A DNA stretch of 18,081 nt from JBJHBP01 sp050485645 (GTDB lineage Bacteria; Pseudomonadota; Gammaproteobacteria; Steroidobacterales; Rariloculaceae), in NCBI GenBank assembly GCA_050485645.1, contig JBJHBT010000050.1, positions 1-18,081 of the forward strand, given 5' to 3'. Positions 1 to 6,710 of the stretch are shown here, one piece after another (within the stretch, counting starts at the first letter, position 1; every line of letters starts with the position of its first letter). The notes beneath the pieces are model-generated. The model saw nothing but the letters and a program-made list of their open reading frames with translations. It had not been told where the DNA came from and did not search any database. The translations under genes and the position numbers were made by a program.

Positions 1-368
1 ACGGGCTCAAGCCGCTGCTGTCCGTGATCCTGCTCGGCCAGCCGGAACTGGAGGTGAAGCTCTCCGAGCAGAACCCGGAGCTGCGCGAGGTGGTGCAGCG
101 CATCGAAGTCGTACGACTGCCGCCACTGGGCCAGGACGTCGAGCAGTATCTGGCGCATCGGTTCCAGCGTGCCGGCACGCGCCTGGACCGCGTGTTCGCG
201 AACGGCGCCCTGGACGCGCTGCGCAGCAAGCTGACGCCGGCTCGCGCGGCCGACAACGTCACGCTGCTGTATCCGCTAGCGGTGCACAACACGCTGGCGG
301 GCGTCATGAACACGGCTGCGGAACTGGCGATCGCGCCGGTCACGGCCGAACTGATCCGGAGCGCCTGA
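1..368 (+). CDS. ExeA/MuB-like transposition ATPase, C-terminal part
   Basis: The gene is cut by the start of the window; the frame is open from base 3 with no start. The visible 121 residues are the end of an AAA+ ATPase of the ExeA/TniB/MuB type. The marker is the strand LLSVILLGQPEL, close to the LLxxVLxGQPEL sensor-1 strand of that group, followed by an LPPLGQDVEQYLAHRF helix of the lid domain. The Walker A and B motifs lie upstream and cannot be checked. In Mu-like phages this ATPase follows the transposase gene, binds target DNA and activates the transposase. The next gene starts two bases after its stop, so it probably belongs to the same early operon. The general type is secure; whether it works with an intact transposase cannot be seen. 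Confidence 0.75.
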   Translation, partial: GLKPLLSVILLGQPELEVKLSEQNPELREVVQRIEVVRLPPLGQDVEQYLAHRFQRAGTRLDRVFANGALDALRSKLTPARAADNVTLLYPLAVHNTLAGVMNTAAELAIAPVTAELIRSA

Positions 369-370
369 CC

Positions 371-613
371 GTGGCGCGCTGGATTGCCCGATCGGGCGCG
401 ATGGTGCGCGTGCGTGCGTTCGTCGACGTGCGATCGCAGGCGGAAGTGGAGCGGTTCGTGCGGGCGTGCGAGCAGCAGGCGACGCGTGAGCGTACGCGTG
501 CGATCGAGGCGCGCTGGGCCGAGCGTCACCGCCCGCTGCAGCGTCTTGAGCTGCCCGACGATCACCTGGATGACGGTCCGCTGCCGATCTTTCTGCAGCG
601 TCAGGCCGGATAG
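371..613 (+). CDS. Hypothetical phage early protein
   Basis: This is an 80-residue basic and acidic protein with a GTG start two bases after the ATPase stop. A GGAG at 358-361 can serve as its ribosome site. It is rich in Arg and Glu across residues 20 to 60 (for example RACEQQATRERTRAIEARW), so a long helix or short coiled coil is likely. I see no zinc motif, signal peptide or membrane segment. I do not recognise the family. The tight spacing on both sides and codon use like its neighbours support a real gene. Another reading frame covers much of the same stretch but lacks a ribosome site. Confidence 0.5.
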   Translation: MARWIARSGAMVRVRAFVDVRSQAEVERFVRACEQQATRERTRAIEARWAERHRPLQRLELPDDHLDDGPLPIFLQRQAG

Positions 614-625
614 GAGGAACAAGCC

Positions 626-1075
626 ATGCCGAACGATGCGTGCGACCTGTGTGGCAGGGCGTCGGTGGAGCTGCGTGAGGGGATCTGCGATCCGTGCCGG
701 GAACGCTATTACCCGAACAAGCGGCCGCTCACGCGCGACACGCTGGTCATTGCGCTGTCGCGGCACATCGGTGCCGGCGCCGGCGTGACGATCTCGCAGC
801 TGGTGGACGAGGTGCTGTGGCCGGTGGGCGTCCCCGCGGCCGAGCGCGCCACCATCGAACGTCAGGCACGCGAGCTGATCGTGCAGCTTCGGCTGGATGG
901 TCATCACGTGTGCGCGCATCCATCGCGTGGCTACTTCCTCGCCGAATCACCGGACGAACTCGATCAGACGTGCGAGTTCCTCTACAGCCGCGCCATGACG
1001 AGTCTGAAGCAGGTGGCCGCGATGAAGCGCGTGAGCCTGCCGGACCTGCGTGGCCAGCTGCACCTGCCAACGTGA
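626..1075 (+). CDS. Zinc-finger plus winged-helix phage protein
   Basis: This 149-residue protein starts 8 bases after a strong AGGAGGA site (611-617), which fixes the ATG. The N-terminus has two CxxC pairs (CDLC at residues 6-9 and CDPC at about 21-24), which look like a treble-clef or ribbon zinc site. The middle and C-terminal part (about 70 to 125) reads as a winged-helix domain: a helix with ARELIVQLRLDGHHV, then a turn and SRGYFLAESPDEL, followed by helical RAMTSLKQVAAMKR. Small proteins of this layout occur in the early regions of transposable phages; their role is not established. I infer a DNA-binding regulator or replication accessory protein. Confidence 0.55.
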   Translation: MPNDACDLCGRASVELREGICDPCRERYYPNKRPLTRDTLVIALSRHIGAGAGVTISQLVDEVLWPVGVPAAERATIERQARELIVQLRLDGHHVCAHPSRGYFLAESPDELDQTCEFLYSRAMTSLKQVAAMKRVSLPDLRGQLHLPT

Positions 1076-1089
1076 GGAGAACCATCACC

Positions 1090-1452
1090 ATGCCCCAACC
1101 CAATTCACTGAACAGCGCGGTTGCTCACGCCTGTGCGCCCAGGGAGAACCTCGACGCGTTTGTCGATAACGCGATCACGCGCGCGGTGCGCTACGAAGTG
1201 GCGCGATTCATGAACGTGTCGGACGCGGAGATCGCGTGGATCGTTGAGGCCACGCTGTGGCACCTGCGACACCTGGCCGAGCAGCACGGTCATGTCGATC
1301 TCGACTATCTGGGCGAGATCCGCGGCGCGCCGGTGCGGCCGCAGTGCGACACAAACATCAACGTGCTGCCGGCACCGGGCGCGAGGCCTGTGCTGGTGTG
1401 GATCGGCGCAGAGGGTGAAGAAGTTTCTGCAGACCAGGAGATCACACAATGA
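1090..1452 (+). CDS. Hypothetical phage early protein, possibly HU-like
   Basis: This is a 120-residue protein. The ATG at 1090 is preceded by GAGGAGA (1074-1080), which directly follows the previous stop. Upstream in-frame starts would overlap the zinc/winged-helix gene and have no ribosome site. Residues about 36 to 75 contain two helices and a hydrophobic turn (AEIAWIVEATLWHLRHLAEQ, then VDLDYLGEI), which resembles the N-terminal helices of HU/IHF-type DNA-binding proteins; the match is weak. The tail (residues 80-115) is proline- and glycine-rich. Its stop overlaps the start of the Gam-like gene by four bases (ATGA), so the two are translationally coupled. The function is unknown. Confidence 0.5.
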   Translation: MPQPNSLNSAVAHACAPRENLDAFVDNAITRAVRYEVARFMNVSDAEIAWIVEATLWHLRHLAEQHGHVDLDYLGEIRGAPVRPQCDTNINVLPAPGARPVLVWIGAEGEEVSADQEITQ

Positions 1453-1991
1453 ACGCGAAAGCGAAAGACACCGCGCTGGCCGAGATCGAGGCGCTGACCG
1501 AGCAGTACTCGGCCGTGCGTCAGGGACTGTACGACCGGCTGATGGATCTGGAGATCGAGATCGCACGCGTGAAGCGCGCGGCGATGCCTGGGCTGCGCAA
1601 GGCGGTGGGCGAAGCGGTGGCGCTGCGCGAGCGCCTGCAGGCCGAGCTGGACGCCGTACCGGAACTGTTCGTGAAGCCGCGCACGGTGGTGATGCACGGC
1701 ATCCGCGTGGGCTACACGACGACGCGCGCCACGGTCGAATTCGACGACGAGGAGGCGGTCATCAAACGCATCCGTGAACAGCTGCCGAAGGATCAGGCCG
1801 AGCTGCTGATCCGTCGCAAGGAGTCGGTGCACAAGCCGGCGATCTACGACCTCGACGACGACACGCTCAAGCGCATCAGCGTGACTGTGAAGGAAGGCGA
1901 GGACGTGGTCGTGATCAAGCCGCAGGACGGCGCGGTGGCCAAGGTCGTCGACGCGATGCTGGAGAGCGGCGACCAGCTGCAGGAGATCTGA
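1449..1991 (+). CDS. gam: Mu Gam-like DNA-end-binding nuclease inhibitor
   Basis: This 180-residue protein has the layout of the Phage_Mu_Gam family. An N-terminal helical region of about 75 residues is followed by a beta-rich domain that starts at about residue 76 (FVKPRTVVMHGIRVGYTTTR). It then continues with VEFDDEEAVIKRIREQLPKDQ, KPAIYDLDDDTLKRISVTV and VVIKPQDG. Mu Gam (about 174 residues, Ku-like) binds the ends of linear phage DNA and blocks host exonucleases such as RecBCD. The length fits the family. The gene overlaps the preceding gene by four bases and is followed one base later by gemA, a normal Mu-like order. I am confident of the family from pattern recall; protection activity is inferred. 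Confidence 0.8.
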   Translation: MNAKAKDTALAEIEALTEQYSAVRQGLYDRLMDLEIEIARVKRAAMPGLRKAVGEAVALRERLQAELDAVPELFVKPRTVVMHGIRVGYTTTRATVEFDDEEAVIKRIREQLPKDQAELLIRRKESVHKPAIYDLDDDTLKRISVTVKEGEDVVVIKPQDGAVAKVVDAMLESGDQLQEI

Positions 1992-1992
1992 C

Positions 1993-2436
1993 GTGGCGGC
2001 GCGCACGGACCCGGCAGCCAGGCGACGCAGCGAGCTTGCGCGCATACACATCGGCAAGGCGCAGCTGGGCCTTGAGGATGACACGTATCGCGCGATGCTC
2101 TGGTCGGTGGCGCGGGTGCACTCGGCGCGTGATCTTGATGCCGCCGGCCGACGTGCCGTGCTCAACCATCTGCGTGCGCGCGGGTTCAGGGAGTTGCGGC
2201 CGCGATCGCCGCGACACGGACGGCCACACAACACCGATCAGTCACCGCTGCTGCGCAAGATCGAGGCGCTGCTGGCCGACGCACGCAGGCCGTGGTCGTA
2301 CGCCGATGCGATGGCGCAGCGCATGTTCGGTGTGGACCGCGTGACGTTCTGCAGCCCGGATCAGCAACGTCGCCTGGTGGCGGCACTGTCGATGGATCAG
2401 CGGCGCCGTCAGAAGCGCAAGGGTGATGTTCAGTGA
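1993..2436 (+). CDS. gemA: GemA-like phage regulatory protein (DUF1018)
   Basis: The family hallmark is the N-terminal block at residues about 14 to 65: ELARIHIGKAQLGLEDDTYR followed by a short helix and RDLDAAGRRAVLNHLRARGF. This matches the DUF1018/GemA pattern of Mu-like phages. The C-terminal half contains PLLRKIEALL and a segment with ADAMAQRMFGVDRV, also typical. Mu GemA alters host gene expression and DNA topology; a direct biochemical role is poorly defined. The protein is 147 residues long and uses a GTG start one base after the Gam-like stop, with AGGAG at 1981-1985. Its stop overlaps the next gene by four bases (GTGA). Confidence 0.85.
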   Translation: MAARTDPAARRRSELARIHIGKAQLGLEDDTYRAMLWSVARVHSARDLDAAGRRAVLNHLRARGFRELRPRSPRHGRPHNTDQSPLLRKIEALLADARRPWSYADAMAQRMFGVDRVTFCSPDQQRRLVAALSMDQRRRQKRKGDVQ

Positions 2437-2999
2437 AGATCACGTGCCCCAGCTGCTGCGCCCAGTTCCCGATCGAGGCGGGGCTGCTGGAAGACGAAGG
2501 CAAACGCCTGGCCGCGGTGGTGGCGGACATGGAGCCGGTGCTGGCGCGTGCGGCGCTGGGGTACCTGCGGCTGTTCAGGCCGCCGAAGACGGCGCTGCGC
2601 ATGGCGCGCGCCGCGAAGATTCTGCGGGAGCTGGCCGAACTAGTCGGTACCGGCACCGTGTGTCGTGACGAGCGCTCCGGCGTGCGCCGTCGTGCGACGC
2701 CTGCGATGTGGGCGACAGGGATCGAGCAGATGCTGCAGCAGCGCAGCTCATCGCTGCAGCTGCCACTTTCCAATCACAACTATCTGCGGGCGCTGGTGTA
2801 TGGCATCGCCGACTCGGCCGATGCGACGAACGAGCGCTCGCGTGAGAAGGCGCTGCGACGTGGTGAGCGTCCTGCAGCTGAGCCCGGCGCGGTGGACGAT
2901 CATCTGCAGGGGCTGAAGGGAATGCTCGCCCGCAAGTTCATCTCGCAGGCTGACTATGATCAACAGGTCGCAGACTACAACGCACGGAAGGGAAAGTGA
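2433..2999 (+). CDS. Mu-like phage early protein with N-terminal CxxC zinc site
   Basis: This 188-residue protein begins with KITCPSCCAQFP, one half of a zinc-ribbon-like site. It continues with a helical region containing ALGYLRLFRPPKTALRMARA (about residues 41-60). A further conserved-looking block carries MWATGIEQMLQQR and LPLSNHNYLRALVYGIAD (about 92 to 126). Proteins with this order sit between gemA and mor in many Mu-like prophages and are annotated only as hypothetical. No second CxxC is obvious, so zinc binding may need another partner or may not occur. It has four-base overlaps with both neighbours (GTGA each). The family placement is fairly safe; the role is unknown. Confidence 0.65.
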   Translation: MKITCPSCCAQFPIEAGLLEDEGKRLAAVVADMEPVLARAALGYLRLFRPPKTALRMARAAKILRELAELVGTGTVCRDERSGVRRRATPAMWATGIEQMLQQRSSSLQLPLSNHNYLRALVYGIADSADATNERSREKALRRGERPAAEPGAVDDHLQGLKGMLARKFISQADYDQQVADYNARKGK

Positions 3000-3343
3000 G
3001 AACCATACCTAACACGATGCGCGCCCGCCGTCACGAACTGTTGCTCGATCTGGTCGCCACGGCCGCCGAGCTTGGGGGAGATTTCGGACTGTCTGAAGAA
3101 CAGGCCCAGCAGTTCGGTCACGAACTCGCGGACCGGCTGGCCGAGCGCTGGGGCGGCCAGAACTTCATGTTCCCATCTGACTATCACTACCGGCTATGCC
3201 AGCGCGACGCGGAGATTCTGGCGGCCTGGCGCGGCGGCTGCACAACGCATGAGCTGGCGTCACGCTACGGCATCGCCGAGCGCAGTGTGCGCCGTCTGAT
3301 CCGGCGTGCCGCCCAGCGCTGCGCGGAGGATCGCGCACTATGA
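2996..3343 (+). CDS. mor: Mor-family middle transcription activator
   Basis: This 115-residue protein matches the Mor/C activator family of Mu. It has an N-terminal helical dimerisation part (ELLLDLVATAAELGGDFGLS), then a segment with FMFPSDYHYRLCQRDAEILA (about residues 57-76). The C-terminal helix-turn-helix is at about 82 to 104 (THELASRYGIAERSVRRLIR). In Mu, Mor binds the middle promoter as a dimer and recruits RNA polymerase to transcribe the late activator gene C. Here no C gene or late genes follow, so its target is unclear; it may drive the downstream accessory genes or be a relic. The GTG start overlaps the preceding stop by four bases, and its own stop overlaps the next ATG. Confidence 0.88.
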   Translation: MRTIPNTMRARRHELLLDLVATAAELGGDFGLSEEQAQQFGHELADRLAERWGGQNFMFPSDYHYRLCQRDAEILAAWRGGCTTHELASRYGIAERSVRRLIRRAAQRCAEDRAL

Positions 3344-3666
3344 CCCGCGCCCCTGAAGTCCGCGCGTACAGCCGCGAAGCCTACGAGCGGGATACGGCGT
3401 CGGCACACATTCCCAGGCGCGATCCGGAGTGGATCACGGGTCAGCATGCGGCGGATCTGCTTGGCATCAGCACAAATGCGATGACCGGCCTGCGGAACCT
3501 GCTGCCTCACAAGGTGCATCCGGGAACACCTGGCACGACCGGGCGCCGGCCATTCATGTTCCGGCGCAGTGACATCGAACGCATCCGACACGTCCGTGAT
3601 GCCGCACTTATCCAGACGCAAACAGCGGTCAGGGTCGTATCGGCTGAGATCGGGGGCAGGTTATGA
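3340..3666 (+). CDS. Helix-turn-helix protein, AlpA/MerR-like
   Basis: This is a 108-residue protein. Residues about 30 to 80 read as an excisionase/MerR-type winged helix-turn-helix: EWITGQHAADLLGISTNAMTG (helix, turn, recognition helix), then a wing with RRPFMFRRSDIERI. The N-terminus is charged and the C-terminal 25 residues are helical. Such proteins act as small DNA-binding regulators or recombination directionality factors; in this place a regulator of the operon is likelier, but this is inference. It overlaps mor and the next gene by four bases each. It could also be a transcription partner for Mor. Confidence 0.65.
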   Translation: MTRAPEVRAYSREAYERDTASAHIPRRDPEWITGQHAADLLGISTNAMTGLRNLLPHKVHPGTPGTTGRRPFMFRRSDIERIRHVRDAALIQTQTAVRVVSAEIGGRL

Positions 3667-3872
3667 CGGACGAACGAGTCGTGAATCTTGCGCCGTGCCC
3701 GTTCTGCGCGACCGGCTGGGAGAGTTTCATGAGCTACGACTGTTCGGGTGAAGACCCCGATGGAACCGACTTCAACCGCGTGATGGTCGAGTGCAAACAC
3801 TGTCACTTGAGCGCACCACTGCAAGTATGGCCACGGCTACCAACTGACGAAGGAGAAGACGATGCACGTTAA
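3663..3872 (+). CDS. Lar-like small zinc protein (restriction alleviation family)
   Basis: This is a 69-residue protein with two CxxC pairs: PCPFC at residues 11-15 and CKHC at 44-47. The ALxPCPFCG-like opening followed by a VxCxxC in the second half is the layout of the Lar family (restriction alleviation protein of the Rac prophage). Lar reduces EcoK type I restriction of unmodified DNA. Many phage proteins carry this fold without tested activity, so restriction alleviation here is inference. The spacing between the two pairs (28 residues) and the short length fit. It overlaps the gene before by four bases and the one after by 11. Confidence 0.6.
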   Translation: MTDERVVNLAPCPFCATGWESFMSYDCSGEDPDGTDFNRVMVECKHCHLSAPLQVWPRLPTDEGEDDAR

Positions 3873-4140
3873 GGCTCCGAACATGACACCGGAGCTGCTC
3901 AAGCAGTTCGAAGGTGTGCTGACACGGCCGGCGGACGCGCACGACGACGAGAGCGCGCTGTTCAGCCACGTGGAAAAGATCGATCAGGGCGTCATGTTGT
4001 CGCTGGCCAGGCAATCCGGCGGCGTCGTTGAGGCGATCGTCCGATCCGAGGGCGAGGTCGTGACGATGCGTGACGGCAAGCAATATAAGGTCGGCCCGAA
4101 CGGACAGTGGATCCGCATGGATCCGGACACGGGCCGATGA
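3862..4140 (+). CDS. Hypothetical phage protein, 92 residues
   Basis: The ATG at 3862 follows AAGGAGAA (3850-3857) and overlaps the zinc protein by 11 bases. I do not recognise the family. The sequence has an acidic N-terminal half (MTPELLKQFEGVLTRPADAH) and a C-terminal half that alternates beta-like residues (VVEAIVRSEGEVVTMRDGKQ, then YKVGPNGQWIRMD). The second half could be a small beta barrel or sheet. There is no signal peptide or membrane helix. Its stop overlaps the start of the small membrane protein by four bases, which ties it to that gene and to the DUF5131 gene beyond. Confidence 0.5.
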   Translation: MHVKAPNMTPELLKQFEGVLTRPADAHDDESALFSHVEKIDQGVMLSLARQSGGVVEAIVRSEGEVVTMRDGKQYKVGPNGQWIRMDPDTGR

Positions 4141-4283
4141 GCCCGGCAACTCTTCCGGTTCTGCTGGTGCTGGCGGTACTCGTGATTGTGCTGCCCTGGC
4201 CGGTCTTTCTCGTGCCTGTCGTTGGGATTGTGGGCATCGCCATCGCATGGTTTCTGGGATGGGCTGAGGAACGGTTGCCGTGA
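4137..4283 (+). CDS. Small membrane protein, 48 residues
   Basis: This short gene is defined by an ATGA overlap with the stop before it and a GTGA overlap with the DUF5131 start after it, so it is coupled on both sides. The product begins MSPATLPVLLVLAVLVIVLP, contains WPVFLVPVVGIVGIAIAWFL and ends GWAEERLP. Residues about 6 to 41 are almost entirely hydrophobic, enough for two short membrane helices with a Pro-Trp-Pro turn or one long one. There is no cleavage site, so I infer an inner-membrane peptide. It could be a holin-like protein, a membrane anchor for a partner, or a small toxin-like peptide; nothing in the sequence decides between these. Confidence 0.6.
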   Translation: MSPATLPVLLVLAVLVIVLPWPVFLVPVVGIVGIAIAWFLGWAEERLP

Positions 4284-5179
4284 CCAGCATCGAGTGGACG
4301 GACCAGACCTGGAATCCGGTCAGCGGCTGCTCGAAGGTGAGCGGCGGCTGCAAGAACTGCTACGCCGAACGCCTGTTTCCGCGGCCGTATCCCGGGCGCA
4401 AGTTCACAGACGTGCGATGCCATCCCGAACGGCTCGATAAGCCGTTGCACTGGCGGCGGTCGCGGCGCGTGTTCGTCAACAGCATGAGCGACCTGTTCCA
4501 CGACGACGTTCCGGACGACTTCATCAAGCTCGTCTTCGCCGCGATGGCTCGCGCGCCGCAGCACGTTTTCCAGGTGCTCACGAAGCGACCAGAGCGCATG
4601 CGCACGTTCTGCCGCGATCGTCTCCGAGCAGGTGACTGCTTCGGTGATACGTGGTCGCGCCGGGTCCGTAAGGAATACTGCGGCGGCTCCGTGCTCGACC
4701 ACAGCGTCGCACCGTACTCGTTGCCGCTCCCGAACGTCTGGCTCGGCGTCAGCGTCGAGGACCAGGCGACCGCTGACGAGCGCATTCCACTGCTGTTGGA
4801 TACACCTGCGGCACTGCGATTCGTATCGTGCGAGCCATTGCTCAGTGCAGTGGCGCTGCCGTGGTTGATATACGGTCTGTTGGATCGGAATCACTACAAC
4901 GTGATCGACTGGGTGATCGTCGGCGGAGAGAGTGGCTCGAAGTCTCGTCCGTGCGATCTCCGTTGGGTCAGAGACATCGTCGCACAGTGCAACGAGGCCG
5001 TCGTTCCGTGCTTCGTCAAGCAGCTCGGCCGGCTGGTGTGTGAGACGCGCGGCGAGATCAAGGACGGCAATTCCGGCATCAAGGTCCCCGATCGTCATCG
5101 CGTCCATCTGCAGCACCCCAAGGGAGGCGACATCACCGAGTGGCCTGCAGATTTGCGGGTCAGGGAGTTCCCGGAATGA
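4280..5179 (+). CDS. DUF5131 (phage Gp37/Gp68, three-Cys-motif) protein, phage copy
   Basis: This is a 299-residue member of the family first named after mycobacteriophage Gp37/Gp68. The opening SIEWTDQTWNPVSGCSKVS leads to the cysteine motif C-x6-C-x2-C at residues 17, 24 and 27 (GGCKNCYAE). Further shared blocks are VFVNSMSDLFHDDVPDDFI, FQVLTKRPERM, VWLGVSVEDQ, RFVSCEPLL and DWVIVGGESG. The three cysteines recall the cluster-binding loop of radical-SAM enzymes, but the spacing differs from CxxxCxxC. No activity is established to my knowledge. Compared with the copy at 12019 it has about 50 extra residues, mainly an insertion around residues 110 to 150. No TcmP gene lies next to it here. The GTG start overlaps the membrane-protein stop, and the stop overlaps the next ATG. 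Confidence 0.88.
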   Translation: MTSIEWTDQTWNPVSGCSKVSGGCKNCYAERLFPRPYPGRKFTDVRCHPERLDKPLHWRRSRRVFVNSMSDLFHDDVPDDFIKLVFAAMARAPQHVFQVLTKRPERMRTFCRDRLRAGDCFGDTWSRRVRKEYCGGSVLDHSVAPYSLPLPNVWLGVSVEDQATADERIPLLLDTPAALRFVSCEPLLSAVALPWLIYGLLDRNHYNVIDWVIVGGESGSKSRPCDLRWVRDIVAQCNEAVVPCFVKQLGRLVCETRGEIKDGNSGIKVPDRHRVHLQHPKGGDITEWPADLRVREFPE

Positions 5180-5358
5180 GCAAAATATCAAGAGGCCGGT
5201 GCCTGGCTTGCAACATCGTCTGGTGGTGGCCACGCGGGCGATTCACTCTGAAGGACACCAGGTGTCAGAAGTGTGGCGGTCGGCTGCTCAAGACGTCGCA
5301 GAATGTCAAGGCACCGGAACGACACTACAAGCCACAGGCCAACAGGAGAGGTAAATGA
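5176..5358 (+). CDS. Small zinc-ribbon protein
   Basis: This is a 60-residue basic protein. The ATG at 5176 overlaps the DUF5131 stop by four bases and is preferred over an upstream in-frame start that would lie inside that gene. It has two CxxC pairs, CLAC at residues 9-12 and CQKC at about 31-34, separated by 18 residues with WWWPRGRFTL between them; this is a simple zinc ribbon. The tail is rich in Lys and Arg, fitting nucleic-acid binding. Its partner is likely one of the two adjacent gene products because both junctions are ATGA overlaps. The family is not recognised. Confidence 0.6.
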   Translation: MSKISRGRCLACNIVWWWPRGRFTLKDTRCQKCGGRLLKTSQNVKAPERHYKPQANRRGK

Positions 5359-6224
5359 GCACAGCCAGGAAACGCGCATCCCAGCCGAGCTTTGTCATCG
5401 AATCGATCGGGCCGAAGCTGGCGGCCGAGTATCTGCGATCGAACGCAGAGAACCGGAAGATCTCCAAGGTCACTGTCCGGCGCTACGCTGGAGACATGCG
5501 CCGCGGTGAGTGGGTGGTCAACGGTGAGGCGATCAAGTTCGACGAGCACGGCCGGCTGATGGACGGGCAGCACAGGTTGCTGGCGATCGTCGAGTCCGGT
5601 GCGACCATTGATATCGCCGTGTTCCGTGACGTCGCGCGAGATACCTTCAAGACGCTGGACAGCGGAAAGATCAGGTCGCCTTCGGACTCGCTGTCAGCGC
5701 TGGGCCGGCCGAACCCCAACGAGCTGGGCGCAGCACTGCGGCTGCTGGTGCACTACCAGAGCGATAGCTGGACTGACCACATGCGCTTGCGCATGACCAA
5801 CACGCAGATCGTCGCTGCTCTGGAGCTTCACCCGGATCTGCCGGACGTTTCTGATCGCGCAATGACGAAGCCCCTGCGAGCGCGTCTCATCACGGGGTCG
5901 GCCAATGTGTTCGGGTACTACTGCTGCTCTCGCATCGACGATGACCGCGCGCAGGAGTTCTTCACGCGGCTTGCTGACGGGCGGTTCACCCGGAAGGATC
6001 AGCAGCCGATCTACGTGCTGAGGGAGCGCCTGATCGAGGTCAGTGCTGAGGCCGTGTCGACGCCGCCGCGTGTCAAGCTCGCCTGGCTGATCTCGGCATG
6101 GAACCACTACTACGCCCGTGCCGAGCTGGGCAGGCTCTCACGGACGCCTGGAGCAATGCCGCGGTTCGATCCAGAGCCGTTCCCTCATCTGAGCGTCTCA
6201 CCCAGGAGAGCGAACTGTGTGTAA
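5355..6224 (+). CDS. ParB-like DGQHRL-motif phage protein
   Basis: This is a 289-residue protein. Residues about 38 to 110 hold the diagnostic block: VRRYAGDMRRGEWVVNGEAI, then KFDEHGRLMDGQHRLLAIVE, then a segment with FKTLDSGKIRSPSD. The DGQHRL at residues 70-75 is the GxxRxxA-like core of the ParB/Srx fold, which binds or hydrolyses nucleotides in several relatives. The rest is helical and lacks the ParB DNA-binding domain. Related phage proteins are common and uncharacterised; DGQHR proteins also occur in DNA-modification clusters (DndB, DpdB), which makes a role in DNA modification or its control a possible inference. The ATG at 5355 overlaps the previous stop (ATGA) and follows AGGAGAGG. 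Confidence 0.7.
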   Translation: MSTARKRASQPSFVIESIGPKLAAEYLRSNAENRKISKVTVRRYAGDMRRGEWVVNGEAIKFDEHGRLMDGQHRLLAIVESGATIDIAVFRDVARDTFKTLDSGKIRSPSDSLSALGRPNPNELGAALRLLVHYQSDSWTDHMRLRMTNTQIVAALELHPDLPDVSDRAMTKPLRARLITGSANVFGYYCCSRIDDDRAQEFFTRLADGRFTRKDQQPIYVLRERLIEVSAEAVSTPPRVKLAWLISAWNHYYARAELGRLSRTPGAMPRFDPEPFPHLSVSPRRANCV

Positions 6225-6438
6225 TGCCTGCGGGTTCCAATGCTGCGCTTGGGATGGGTTCTCTGGTTGCGGCTGCGACGACTGCTCGAATCCGGCCTGC
6301 TGGTCGGTGTGCGACGAGTGTGGAGAGGTCGGCTGCGTCGGGGAATGCCTGGACGATGGAGAGTGGCGCTCTCCTGAAGAGTGGACGGCCTTTGAAACCG
6401 AAAGGAGAGCGATGTCATGCCCCCACGCCCGAAAGTGA
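6217..6438 (+). CDS. Cysteine-rich small protein
   Basis: This is a 73-residue protein starting at GTG 6217, with AGGAGAG at 6204-6210 as ribosome site and an eight-base overlap with the gene before. The first 45 residues hold 13 cysteines (CNACGFQCC, then GCGCDDC, CWSVCDECG and CVGEC), enough for two or more metal sites. The C-terminal part is acidic and then basic, with one more Cys. It is unlike secreted disulfide-rich peptides because there is no signal sequence, so cytoplasmic zinc or iron-sulfur binding is likelier. I do not recognise the family. Confidence 0.5.
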   Translation: MCNACGFQCCAWDGFSGCGCDDCSNPACWSVCDECGEVGCVGECLDDGEWRSPEEWTAFETERRAMSCPHARK

Positions 6439-6710
6439 CGAAACTTCCTGTCGAGGTGCGCCTTGAGCTTGACTCGCGCCTCCGGAAGAACAACTACTCT
6501 GAGTATGAAAAACTGTCTTTTTGGCTGGCCACTCTCGGCTACAAGATAGGCCATTCGGCACTGCACGCATACGGAACCGACCTCAGAGCCAAAGATAGCG
6601 CCGCCGTGCCTTCGGGACGTAGAGCGTGGCTCCTGGTCGAGCTTGGCAAGCTCCGTCTCCGCGAGCACGCGATCCTCCAGCAGCTCTCAGAGCTACCTCC
6701 CGAAGAGTAA
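6417..6710 (+). CDS. Phage Mu gp27-like protein (DUF3486), short form
   Basis: This is a 97-residue protein. Residues about 8 to 55 match the N-terminal DNA-binding part of the Mu gp27 family: KLPVEVRLELDSRLRKNNYS, then a segment with EYEKLSFWLATLGYKIGHSA ending LHAYG. Mu gp27 is about twice as long and precedes the terminase gene gp28; it is thought to act with the packaging terminase. The last 45 residues (RAWLLVELGKLRLREHAILQ) are helical and look like normal protein, so this may be a naturally short form rather than a truncation. It overlaps the Cys-rich gene by 22 bases, with AAAGGAGAG just upstream of its ATG. It is the last gene of the Mu-like element. Confidence 0.7.
   Translation: MPPRPKVTKLPVEVRLELDSRLRKNNYSEYEKLSFWLATLGYKIGHSALHAYGTDLRAKDSAAVPSGRRAWLLVELGKLRLREHAILQQLSELPPEE

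Noticed and set aside
3992..5233. Long - strand open frame of 413 codons opposite the DUF5131 gene
   Set aside because: It lies antisense to a clearly recognised protein and has no ribosome site or recognisable domain. GC-rich codons on the + strand explain it.
6417..6710. gp27-like gene as a pseudogene
   Set aside because: It is half the length of Mu gp27, but its C-terminal part looks like ordinary protein and the gene has a ribosome site, so I kept it as a possibly complete short form.
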